Shown: positions 21,001 to 31,500 of the stretch, piece by piece
How positions within the stretch are numbered: position 1 is the stretch's first letter
Layout: each line of letters begins with the position of its first letter
NCBI RefSeq assembly: GCF_003473485.1
Contig: NC_053046.1
Span: 39,021,832 to 39,085,831 of the forward strand
Direction of reading: 5' to 3'
DNA from: Medicago truncatula
Taxonomy: Eukaryota > Streptophyta > Magnoliopsida > Fabales > Fabaceae
Length of the DNA: 64,000 bases
The notes under the pieces: model-generated
Seen by the model: only the letters and a program-made list of their open reading frames with translations
Told to the model about the DNA's origin: nothing
The model's database searches: none
Position numbers and translations under genes: made by a program

Positions 21001-23554
21001 CTTGAAATGAGTTGTGCAAGATAGTATTTTCTAACATGTTTACATTGTTTCCCGTGACAGAGAATGCATATGCAATAGTGCAAAGCAGAAAGTCTGATGT
21101 ATATAGCTATGGAGTTATTTTGCTTGAGATAATAACAAGAAAGAAGGTGGTAGTTCCCTGTTTGAATGATGATACAAATGTGACCTCTTTAGTGAGCTGG
21201 GCTAGATCTGTATGGCTGGAAACAGGCAAAATTGAGTACATTGCTGATTCATACCTTGCAAGAAGATTTCCCAATTCAGCTGCGCTGACCAGGCAAGTCA
21301 CTACAATGTTTTTATTGGCATTGCAATGTACAGAGAAGGATTTACGAAAGAGACCAATCATGAAAGATGTTATTGGTTTGTTTAAAATGCACTTGTTTAA
21401 GCGGTGTGACGAGGAAGAATATGGTGATGCGGTTGCAGCTAATATGCTCCCTAACATTCCATTTGTCAGCATTGACCACAATCTACATGGAGAAAGCAGT
21501 AGGGCAGCTGCCCAAAGACAAAGAGAAGTTATATTTAATATGGAGACGGATCCTATGGATTATTATAGTGACTTTGGCTTTTGGCAGGACACTGAACATG
21601 AACCTATGGATTATTATAGTGACTCTAGCTTTTGGCATGACATTGATCAATTTCTATCTGGATTCGGTGTTGAAGATGATTGGAATCTCAAACCAACAAT
21701 TTGTATTGATGGGCTTTTAGTTAAACTGATGGGAAATGGTAAGATAATAGCTGAAAAGCTTGTGAAGGTAGCTGCTCTGAATGTTCCAAAAGTAACCTAT
21801 GTTTGGCCTTGTTTGATTTTCCTTCCCTCTGGCGTTGGTCCAGTAGTTACCAAACCTTTCAATTGGTTTTTTCTCTCACGTTGGGGCCAATATATGCACC
21901 TTCAACAATCCTTGTATTATCAACCCAAATCATACTTCTTAAATGCCAATAAAATCAATGCCCTTCAGGACCTAGTTTTGGAGGCTACAGAGAACCTAAA
22001 TGATCACTATATTATTGGCAGGGGAGCACATTGTAGTGTGTACAAAGTTATACTTGGTCAACAAGCTTTTGCTTTAAAGAAGTTTGAATTTGGAAGGAAC
22101 AATAAAATGCAACTAAGTGTCATGTTCAATGAAATTGAAGTCCTTGCAATGTTTAAGCATCAAAATTTGATGAAATACGCACACTACTGGATTGGAGGGG
22201 ATTATGGTTTAGTCTTATATAAATTCATGGAAAATGGAAGCCTTCATGATATTTTGCATGAGAAGAAACCCCCACCACCCTTTATATGGAGTGACCGGCT
22301 TAAGATTGCTGTTGGAATTGCTCAAGGATTAGCGCATCTGCATTATTATTGTATCCCACCCATAGTGCACCTAGACATCAAACCAAATAACATACTTCTT
22401 GATGATAATATGGAGCCTATTATAGCTGATTTTAGTACTGCCCTGCTATGTGACATGTCTGAGGATTCTTGTAGTCATTTTGAAACCAGGCAAATGTTTT
22501 CATCGCATGTTTTTGGTACCGGAGATTATACTACACCAGGTAATCAATTTTCAAAATAACTTACTATTGCTTTGCTAGGATGCTATGATATCTTTTATTT
22601 TTTCGACAAAGATTGAAAGTGGAGTTGTGCACTATAGTATTCTCTAACATGTTTGCATTGTCACCTGTGACAGAAAATGCAAATGCAGCAATGCACAACA
22701 GAAAGTCTGATGTATACAGCTACGGAGTTGTTTTGCTCGAGCTAATAACCAGAAAGAAAGTGTTTGCTCCCTATTTTGATGATGAAACAAAGGAGACCAG
22801 TTTAGTGTGCTGGGCAAGATCTATATGGCTGGAAACAGGCAAAATCGAGAAGATTGTCGATTCATACCTTGCCAGTTCATTTCCCAATTCAGTGGAACTA
22901 ACCAAGCAAGTCACGTCAATGTTTTTATTGGCATTGCAATGCACAGCGACAGATCTGCGAAAGAGACCGACCATGAAAGATGTTATTGACTTGTATAAAA
23001 GCGACATGTGTAAGTGGAGGTGTGGTGAGGTGGAAGATGGTGATGCATTTGTAGCCAATACAACACTACAACCATGTAGTACTTGTAATATTTTCTCTGA
23101 TGTTCCAGTTGTTAGTATTGACGACCATCTCCATGGAAAAGTTACATTTAATGTGGATGCCGAACCTCGAGATAATAGTGACTTTGGATTTTGGCAAGAT
23201 GCGGATAAATTTCCACTGGGAGTCTATGATTGGGATGATTGGAAACTCATGTCTAGACCTGCAGTTGGTATCCATGGACTTGTAATTCAACTAATGGGAA
23301 ATTGTGAGACAGAGGTTAAAACAGTGGTGGTAGCTGCTCTAATTGTTCCAAAAATAACCTATTCCCAGCCTTGTTTGATTTACCTTCCCTCTATCACTGG
23401 GCCAACACTTACACAACTTTTCAATTGGTTTTTCCTCTCACAGTGGGGTCAATATATGTACCAAAAGAAATCCTTGTATTATCAACCTAAATCATACTTT
23501 ATACATGCCAATCATATAGACTCCCTTCTTTTTTCTTTTTTTGAGGGAATATAG
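18056..23554 (+). CDS. PEPR-like LRR receptor with two tandem kinase domains, copy 3
   Basis: The predicted exons are 18056-20672, 21061-22539 and 22674-23554, with both introns phase 1 at the same GYIAPE codon position. They give one open frame of 1658 aa. The order is: signal peptide, LRRNT, about 20 LRRs, transmembrane helix (~615-637), kinase 1, acidic linker, C-terminal tail (FNWFF at ~1139), kinase 2, second linker and second tail. Kinase 1 has GRGAHG at 699, Lys719, HRD 816-818 and DFG at 836. Kinase 2 keeps a Gly-loop (GRGAHC, ~1192) and Lys1212 but has HLD (1309-1311) instead of HRD, DFS (1329) instead of DFG, and GTGDYTTPE instead of GTPGYIAPE. It is therefore probably a pseudokinase. 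No stop and no new start or LRR separate the modules: the tail ends NANKINALQ and runs straight into DLVLEATENL of kinase 2. A MITE sits in intron 1. Expression as two transcripts is the main alternative. Confidence 0.75.
20725..20982. mobile_element. Stowaway-like MITE in intron 1 of copy 3
   Basis: The ends are CTCCCTCCGTCCCTCAATAG at 20725 and the mirrored CTATTGAGGGACGAAGAGAG ending at 20982. TA lies on both sides (20723-20724, 20983-20984). The CTCCCTCCGTCCC terminus and TA target are typical of Stowaway (Tc1/mariner) MITEs. The insertion explains why this intron (388 bp) is longer than its counterparts (135-167 bp). Confidence 0.9.
21552..21653 (+). repeat. 51-bp tandem duplication encoding an acidic 17-residue unit
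   Basis: CCTATGGATTATTATAGTGA starts at 21552 and again at 21603. The encoded units are PMDYYSDFGFWQDTEHE and PMDYYSDSSFWHDIDQF. They lie in the linker between kinase 1 and its tail in copy 3. The second linker has one similar unit (DNSDFGFWQDADKF). Confidence 0.85.
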
Positions 23555-23998
23555 ACTCCCTTCTTGTCGCTACTATGGAGCCTCTTATATCTCTCATCTT
23601 GTGTAAGTAATATACTGTTGAGCTCCATTCTTATTTTTCCTTTTTATTTCTTCTAATAATGTGTAGAACTAGTTATCTACTTAAGTCACAAGTGAGTAAC
23701 TGTTCAATTATTCCATTATCACCATTTACACTATCTTATTTATTCATGAAGACCTCTCTGATATTCTGCATTGATTGACCAAAGGGATGCAAAATTGTGT
23801 TGTGTGTAGTTTGCAAGTAGGATGAAATCGATTTCACTTACACTAAGATAGTGACCTGTCAGAGTGGACTAATATTACTTTTTTTTTAAACAAATAAGTA
23901 AATATTAGTTGTTGATATATTAAGTTAGTAATCATTATTAGAGGATAGAATAATCCAGGCTGGCCTCACTAATGGTTAGACTCATACCTAAAAAATAA

Positions 23999-24067
23999 GT
24001 CCCTGTGAGCTTAGCTTGATTTGGTCGGGACATTGCGAAATACATGCAGGGATCGAGGTTCTATCCC
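23999..24067 (+). mobile_element. tRNA-derived SINE remnant
   Basis: GTGAGCTTAGCTTGATTTGG resembles a degraded Pol III box A. GATCGAGGTTCTATCCC resembles box B, with GGGACATTGC and ATGCAGGG between them. This arrangement matches the head of legume SINEs as I know them. The copy has no clear tail and runs directly into the linker relic at 24068. Confidence 0.5.
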
Positions 24068-24142
24068 AACCATGTAGTCCTTCTAATATTTTCCCTAACA
24101 CGCCAGTTGTCGGCATTGACTACCATCTCCATTGACAAAACA
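24068..24142 (+). pseudogene. Relic of the copy 3 acidic-linker exon segment
   Basis: AACCATGTAGTCCTTCTAAT...GACTACCATCTCCATTGA aligns with 23069-23146 in exon 3 of copy 3 (AACCATGTAGTACTTGTAAT...GACGACCATCTCCATGGA). The frame is disrupted and no kinase sequence is attached. It indicates that further linker/kinase material once lay downstream of copy 3. Confidence 0.65.
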
Positions 24143-25811
24143 GCATGGGCTGCATCTCCATTGATATAAATATATGTGTGTATATAGGATATAGGTATCA
24201 TGTATTTGGGGAACAAAATATTGTTAATTCATGATTAGGAGGTTAACCAACATATATGAAAATAACCAAATCTTAGCAAACTACACAAATGGATACTAGA
24301 TATAACAGAAAATATATGACTTAATTTTATCTATCTCTGACTTTCTCTTGTAGGATTATAAGTAGATATGAACAGAACTGAAGCTGTACCTTTATTCGCA
24401 TTGCAGATTGATCTTTTTCCTGAGAAATTGTTTTGCACCTGCTCAAAAGCAAAAGTATCATTTACAATTTTGTAAATGATAGGGATGAATTGAATTTAAA
24501 TATCCTCTGAAACTACACCATACTAAAGCTGAATTTATTAATCAGCAGCTCCTTTTATGCATTTTGTCAAAAAGCTACGAGAAATTCTGTTGCTATGAAT
24601 TATTCAATGCAAAGACAACAATAACAGTTTGACTGAACACAACTTAAGAGTAATGATAATAAGGAAATTGGAATGTAATTAAACATTGTCTTACCCTCTG
24701 AATTCAATTTGATTCAACCGAAGCGAATGTGATGTCAACAATAATGTCATTGCAATTCAACAGATTAGAATAACTTTTTTTTACAAAGAAATATAAGAAA
24801 AATTACAATCCAATAAGTTTAATTTATTTTTTTAAATTACATTCATTTGTACAGATAGTTCTCTGTCTCACTTCAACAATAGTCAATGCAACTGGAAGCA
24901 TCTAATCTTTGAGAAAGCACATGTACAACCTCTGAAAACTTGGTAATAAAGGTTTAATTTACTCTCACAAACAAAGTCATTAATTTTGAGCCCTCATTTG
25001 AGCTCTAAATAGACAAGATAAGTAGATTAAATCAGAGTGATATGTTAACGAATTATATTTAGCTTTTTTAAACTTCATGCTAGAGACCAAAAACAATCTT
25101 TTTATATTTTATAAAAGTCAAATAGATATTTAGGAATTTGATCTATAACATTATATTATTTTCCATACACACCGGCCATAGATTGGACTCTAGATTAAAT
25201 GATTATGAGACTCAAACATTGACCACTTGTGTCATGTTGATACTTATTATTTCATAAAGACTTGACATATTTAACCCAAAAAGAAGAAGAAAAAAACATT
25301 TTAATGTGTAAATAATATATATAATTTATAATATGAAATAGTTTTCAAAGTGAAAGTCACATTAAAAATGAATGAAAAATAATAATAATAGTACACCATA
25401 ACCTATCACTAACTTGATAAAATAATATTTTACTTTGTCTCTTTTTTTACTGGGGAAGGTTAAATTTTATGTAGTGAATAACAAGAATGCCAAAGGCCAA
25501 CTAATTTGTGGTATAATTGGATGAACAATTTCAGAAAAATACAAAACAATTTTAAGCTGTTACTATTATCAACAAATGTGTGTCAGAGAATAAACTTGTA
25601 TGTTTGCAGTATTGACTTCATCTTATTTCCCATGCATGGTTGACGAAGACATATAGTGTGACTTCTTTTATAGATAATTCTCCCTAACTTTGTAACCAAA
25701 CTCAAAGAACAAAACAACCTCATTCATGAACTTAGTTTCTTTCTCTGTAACTTGACAAGGTAAGTGTTTCTTATTTCATTGCAATTTACAAACAACCTTG
25801 TCTCAGTCTCA

Positions 25812-28800
25812 ATGAAAAGAACTAGCTATAGCAGTAGAATTATCACACACTTGTTGACTATTTCCTTTTTGCATGGTGCTACTGCTCTTAACTATGATGG
25901 TTTGACTCTGTTGTCACTCATGACAGACTGGACCATTGTTCCTCCTATCATCGACTCTAGCTGGAATCCTTCTGATTCCAATCCATGCTCATGGGTTGGT
26001 GTTCGATGTGACCATGCCAACAATTTAATTTCCCTTAACCTCCCTAGTCAAGGGATTTTTGGTCGGCTTGGACCAGAAATAGGAAATCTTTATCATTTAC
26101 AGAACCTTTTGTTGTTTGGTAATGCTTTCTCCGGAAAAGTACCTTCAGAGTTAAGTAACTGTAGTTTGCTTCAGAATTTAGAGCTTTCTGAGAACAGATT
26201 CAGTGGAAAGATACCATATACTTTGAAAAATTTGCAGAAGTTACAGTTTATGGCATTGGCTTCCAATATGTTGACTGGTGAAATTCCAGATTCTTTGTTT
26301 CAAATTCAATCCCTTGAAGAAGTTAGCCTGCACAGTAACCTACTTAGTGGTCCTATCCCAACAAATATTGGAAACTTGACTCGTCTATTGAGGTTGTATC
26401 TATATGGTAATCAGTTGTCAGGGACTATTCCTACATCTCTTGGTAATTGCAGCAAATTAGAGGACCTTGAATTTTCTTTCAACCGTTTGAGAGGCGAAAT
26501 TCCGGTCAGTGTTTGGAGAATTTCAAGTCTTGTGCACATATTGGTTCACAACAACAGCCTCTCCAGGGAACTACCTTTCGAGATGACAAAGCTCAAGTAT
26601 CTAAAAAATATCTCATTGTTTGATAATCAGTTCTCAGGAGTCACACCTCAAAGCTTGGGAATAAACAGCAGCATAGTGAAGTTGGACTGTATGAATAACA
26701 AGTTCAGTGGTAATATCCCACCCAATATTTGCTTTGGAAAGCATTTGCTAGTGCTAAACATGGGAATCAATCAACTTCAAGGCAATATACCTTCTGATGT
26801 AGGAAGATGTGAAACTCTGATGAGGTTGTTTCTCAATGAAAATAATTTCACCGGGTCTCTTCCCGATTTTGAAAGTAATTTGAACCTGAAATACATGGAC
26901 ATGAGTAAGAACAAAATCAGTGGACGGATTCCATCAAGTTTGGGAAATTGCACAAATCTTACATACATTAATTTGTCAAGGAACAAATTTGCACGGCTCA
27001 TACCATCACAGCTGGGAAACCTTGTAAACCTTGTGATTTTGGATCTTTCTAACAACTTGGAAGGTCCATTGCCTCTTCAGCTGTCAAATTGTACTAAAAT
27101 GGATCATTTTGATGTGGGATTCAATTTCCTAAATGGATCAGTCCCATCAAGTTTGGGAAGTTGGAGAAACATAACCACATTGATTTTAAGAGAAAATTAC
27201 TTCACTGGAGGTATCCCAGGGTTTTTGCCAAATTTTAACAACCTCCGCGAGTTACAACTTGGTGGAAATTTGTTTGGAGGCAAAATTCCTGCGATCGATT
27301 TTATTATTGCGCAATCTGTTCTATGGATTGAATCTTAGTGCTAATGGATTGAAAGGTGACATTCCTTCAGGAATTGACTGGATAGGACTGCAGCAATTGC
27401 AAAGTCTAGATATATCCTTGAACAATTTAACAGGAAGCATAGATGCCCTTGGTGGTCTTGTTTCATTAATTGAGGTCAATATTTCTTTCAATCTCTTCCA
27501 TGGTTCTGTACCAAAAGGTCTAATGAATTTATTGAATTCCTCACCATCATCATTCATGGGTAATCCTCTCCTATGTTGTTCGAGTTGCATTAAATCTGTT
27601 TATGTAAATCTCTGTGTCGACAAATCAACTGGTCACATAGGGATCAGTGAACTTAAAATTGTGACGATAGTACTTGGATCCTCGATATGTATATCTGTAC
27701 CACTGCTAATAATAATTCGAATGTATCTCAATAGAGATGAATTGAAAAGGACCTCTGATCTTAATAAAAGGATTTCTAATAAACGAGGAGGAGGAAGGAA
27801 GCTGCCTGACCTTCATAAGCAAGTGTTGGAGGCTACTGAGAACCTAAATGATCGGTATATTATTGGTGGAGGAGCACATGGTATTGTGTACAAAGCTATA
27901 ATTTGTGAAACTGTTTGTGCTGTAAAGAAGGTTGAATTCAGACGGAACAAGCAAAAGCGGCTAAGTATCACGCGCAACGAAGTTGAAGTCCTAGGGATGT
28001 TTAAGCATCGAAATTTAATCAAATGTTTGGACTACTGGATTGGAAATGACTATGGTTTAATCTTATATGAATTCATGGAAAATGGAAGCCTTCATGATAT
28101 CTTGCATGAAAAGAAACCTCCACCACCATTAACGTGGGATGTGCGGTGTAAAATAGCAGTCGGAATTGCTCAAGGACTATTGTATCTGCATTATGATTGT
28201 GTTCCACCAATAGTGCACCGAGACATCAAACCAAAGAACATACTTGTTAATGACAATATGGAACCTATTATATCTGATTTTGGCACTGCTCTATGCAAGA
28301 AGCTGTCTGAAGATTCTAATAGTCACTCTGAAACCAGGAAAATGCTTTCGTCGCGTGTTGTTGGTACCCCTGGATATATTGCTCCGGGTAATTATTTCGT
28401 CATCTACAATTATTGTTGATTTTCATACCCCGTTCTTAGACAATAGTAATTTGATTTGTAGGATGTGATAATGACAACACAGCTCAAAATGGAGTTTTGC
28501 AAGATAGTATTTTCTAACATGTTTGCATTGTTATCTGTGACAGAGAATGCATATGATGTAGTGCCGGGAAGGAAGTCTGATGTATATAGCTACGGAGTTG
28601 TTTTGCTCGAGATAATAACCAGAAAGAAATTATTAGTTCCTTCTATGAATGATGAGGCAGAGGAGACGCACATAGTTACTTGGGCTAGATCTGTAATGAT
28701 GGAGACAGGAAAAATTGAGAACATTGTTGATCCATACCTTGTAAGTGCATTTCCTAATTCAATAACACTAGTCAAGCAAGTCAATGCAGTGCTTTCATTG

Positions 28801-29202
28801 GCATTACAATGCACAGAGAAGGATCCACGAAAGAGGACAACCATGAAAGTTGTTATAGGCTTTTATAATAAGAACCTGTTTAAGATGAGGTATGATGAGG
28901 TGCAATATGGTGATGGACTTGTAGTGGAACTGATGGGAAATGGTAAGATTCAGTATAAAAAAGTTTTTGGCATAGCGAATCTAGTTGTTCCAAAAATAAC
29001 CTATGCTTGGTCTAGTTTGATCTTCCGTCCCTCTATCACTGGTCCAATACTTACCAAACCTTTCAACTGGTTTTTCCTATCACATTGGGGTCAATATAGG
29101 CACCTGCAGAAGTCCTTGTACTTACAGACCAAATCATACTCATCATACTCTATAAGTATAAATACCAACCAAACCGAGGCCTCTTTCCAAATTAGTGAAT
29201 AG
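25812..29202 (+). pseudogene. PEPR-like LRR receptor kinase, copy 4, with +1 frameshift
   Basis: Exon 1 is 25812-28387 and exon 2 is 28544-29202; the intron 28388-28543 is at the conserved position. The start MKRTSYSS aligns with the other copies. Compared with copy 3 (ATTCCTCGATCG), this copy reads ATTCCTGCGATCG, an extra G at 27291 that shifts the frame at codon ~494. Translation from the ATG would stop at 27338 after 508 residues, giving a secreted LRR fragment without transmembrane segment or kinase. Downstream of the shift everything stays open: the remaining LRRs, the transmembrane segment, the kinase (GGGAHG loop, AVKK, HRD, DFG, GTPGYIAPE) and the C-terminal tail (FNWFFLSHWGQY). The break is therefore recent, or is an assembly error. 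One LRR codon is also lost in frame (DLSNNLEG for DLSHNNLEG). If the extra base is an error, this is a 1077-aa receptor kinase. Confidence 0.8.
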
Positions 29203-30038
29203 TTGCTGAAAAATTTCAAAGGTGGGCGGCAAGAGCGTAGAGAGCACATCATAAATTTATGTGGATAGATGGTGGACTGGATGTGACAACCAAGGGTTAT
29301 TTGCAAATTGTAACGGGATTTATGTGTACACGTCAAAACTTGATACACAATTTTGGCACATGTGAGTGACTTTTAGACATTTTGTGCTTCTATTCTGAAC
29401 TTGACTCAACCGTGTTATCATGTTTTATGAAGATGTAAGAAGATTGCTGTTATTGTTTCCATAGTCAAATACAACTCTGAAATTTTTAATTCAACCATAC
29501 CACACTGATAAAAGTTGTTGTAGATTTGATTGTGCAGTTCAAAATTGAACTTGGTTTGCTTGCTCTTAATTCTGAACTGGAAAAACTATTGTGGATGAAA
29601 TCCTTTCATTAGTTCATGTGATTGTTTTCTCCAGAAATTTGGAGCTCCAAAAACAATGGACTAGATTAATAAGACTAGAGTCAAACATCCAAAATTTTGA
29701 GATCAAATTTGACGGCAAGTTAGATGGTTAATGCAGTTTAAAAATGTGTCGCAGCTAAAAATCATTAACTACAATTACAAGGGTGTATTTGAACACCAAT
29801 TGTGGTTGATGAATATCATGTATGTATTACCAACTCTCAATTTTAAAACACTCACCTTCTACTATGTTTCGATGTTTGAAGCAAATTTACTTCTAAAATT
29901 ATTTAGTGAAGTAAAGAAAAAACAAGGACTAGGCGACTGTAGGAAATACTACGTTTACATCCCAAGATTCAAACATCAAGCGATGTGTTTAGCATAAATA
30001 TGAATTCTTATATGCTCACACTATCAAAATAAGATAGT

Positions 30039-30140
30039 ATTTGGCACACACATACAAAAATATTTTTTTTAATAATAAAATGGAAATTGATAAAAAAAAA
30101 TATTGAATGTTTTGAAGATAATATTTTATGTGTTAACCAA
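30039..30140. mobile_element. Small MITE copy related to 49311-49421
   Basis: GTATTTGGCACACACATACA, then AATAATAAAATGGAAATTGA and ATATTGAATGTTTTGA, parallels the element at 49311-49421 almost base for base over ~100 bp. The right terminus here is degraded (TTATGTGTTAACC). Confidence 0.6.
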
Positions 30141-30384
30141 AAAAAAAAAATCTCTTTAAACGTGTCCAATCACTATTTATTTGGTCTTGTGATCATAGTA
30201 GAAAACCTTTTAAATACTATCATTTTATATTTTTCAAGAATAAAAATGATAGTTTTTCTGCATATACCTCAATTTGAATTCACTCATTTTTTTTCATATG
30301 TAGAAGCTAGATATCAAACAATATAATATAAGGTAATCAAAATTCTATCTCTTTATAACGACTCAACATAGAAATATTCAAAGA

Positions 30385-30680
30385 CCAGAATAATCTCTCA
30401 ATACATTAAAATTTTAAAATAATCTTTGATTGTGCACTTTGTTAGTCAAAATAGTCAATAACACTAAAATACTTTGTTAATACTGTCGTATTAGCTTGTT
30501 AAAAAAAATATTGTCGTATTAGTCCTTCAATATACATATTTATTATCATATCCGTGTGAAAGTTAATATTGACATTGAAATACTATTTTAATGTTAGAGA
30601 CTATTTTGACTAACAAAGTATACAATTAAAAACTATTTTAAAATTTTAATACGTTGAAAACTATTATGACTACTCGTTTT
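30385..30680. mobile_element. Long inverted-repeat MITE, ~300 bp
   Basis: The left arm (ACATTAAAATTTTAAAATAA ... TGTTAGTCAAAATAGTC) is mirrored by the right arm (GACTATTTTGACTAACAAAG ... TATTTTAAAATTTTAATACG). The arms are ~80 bp with scattered mismatches. The centre contains a short direct duplication of (A/C)TGTCGTATTAG. Confidence 0.7.
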
Positions 30681-30857
30681 ACATTCACGAATCAAAATGA
30701 CTATTACCTCTTAATATTAATAATATGAAATAATTTTAAGCTGAAAATCACATTTGAGAAAAATAAAAATTGCAGGTAAAAACATATTTACTTTTTAACA
30801 ATAATAATATTTTTACAAATCCCCTAAAAAAACTAATAATATTTTCCTTTAAAAAAA

Positions 30858-30873
30858 CAACAACAACAACAAC

Positions 30874-30906
<33 letters not shown>
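30858..30906. repeat. (CAA)n(TAA)n microsatellite
   Basis: Uninterrupted CAA units are followed by about ten TAA/ATA units, ~50 bp upstream of the probable bL20 transcription start. Confidence 0.9.
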
Positions 30907-30907
<1 letters not shown>

Positions 30908-30920
30908 TTTTGACACATAA

Positions 30921-30929
30921 AAACCCTAA
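30921..30929 (+). promoter_or_regulatory. Telo-box (AAACCCTAA) upstream of the bL20 gene
   Basis: AAACCCTAA lies about 580 bp before the start codon and just upstream of a probable short non-coding first exon. Telo-boxes are known plant promoter elements, common in ribosomal-protein and translation-machinery genes, so position and gene identity agree. A probable 5'-UTR intron runs from 31029 (CAG|GTTTTC) to 31477 (TTCCAG|GG). Confidence 0.55.
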
Positions 30930-31500
30930 AAATCTCAGAAACACAAATTGGATTAGAGTCAGCCACTGAACTTAACTGCCGGAAAACGCAACCGGAGTTT
31001 GCTCGTCGGCCGTCGGAAAATCGTTCAGGTTTTCATTTTTCTATCTGTTGAATCGCCCGTCACGATGCGGTACCATCGCGATTTGTGCCGCAAAACAGAA
31101 ATGCTTCTTATTCTGCTTCCGAATTTAAGTTCGTTTCTGTTTTGCTTTTTTTTTTTTTGGATTTTTAAACGCAAGTTTTGGGTTTTATTATGTTTTTTTT
31201 AGCAGTTTTTCAAGTGTGAAAATGTTCATTTTACAAATTTTTCGGAATATTCTTTCACAAAGATGAAATGTTCATTTGAATTTTTGTTTTTTGTTTTTTT
31301 TGGAATTTTCAAGGCAAGTGATATTTTTTAATTATTTTTTGAAGTGTGAAATTTTCATGTTTGATAGCTGTTCTGATTTTAATAACATTTTATTTTCAAG
31401 ATTAAACAGAGTTTTATTGTTAGGGGTGTTCATGATATTGCTCTAAATTTTAATTATGTTTGTGATTGTGATTCCAGGGTAGAAAGAAGCAGAGAAGAAA

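Larger units (their letters stand above)
23555..25811. other. Intergenic region between PEPR-like copies 3 and 4
   Basis: ATAGACTCCCTTCTT is repeated at 23516 and ~23553, around the stop codon of copy 3. A SINE remnant and a linker-domain relic (listed separately) lie near 24.0-24.15 kb. The rest is AT-rich without a gene. The last ~120 bp before 25812 contain the shared CAAAGAACAAAACAACCTC and GACAAGGTAAGT leader blocks. Confidence 0.55.
29203..30920. other. Intergenic region between the kinase cluster and the bL20 gene
   Basis: Positions 29340-29620 are 3' flank shared with copy 2. The open frame at 29731-29997 is not recognisable. From 30.0 kb on the sequence is MITE-rich and very AT-rich. 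Confidence 0.55.

Noticed and set aside
21012..22559. Treating kinase 2 of copy 3 as a separate gene
   Set aside because: There is no stop between the first tail and kinase 2, no signal peptide or LRR before it, and splice phases match a single transcript. It remains the main alternative pending RNA data.
29731..29997. 88-codon plus-strand ORF between copy 4 and the bL20 gene
   Set aside because: No homology recognised, AT-rich codon use, and no promoter or splice context.
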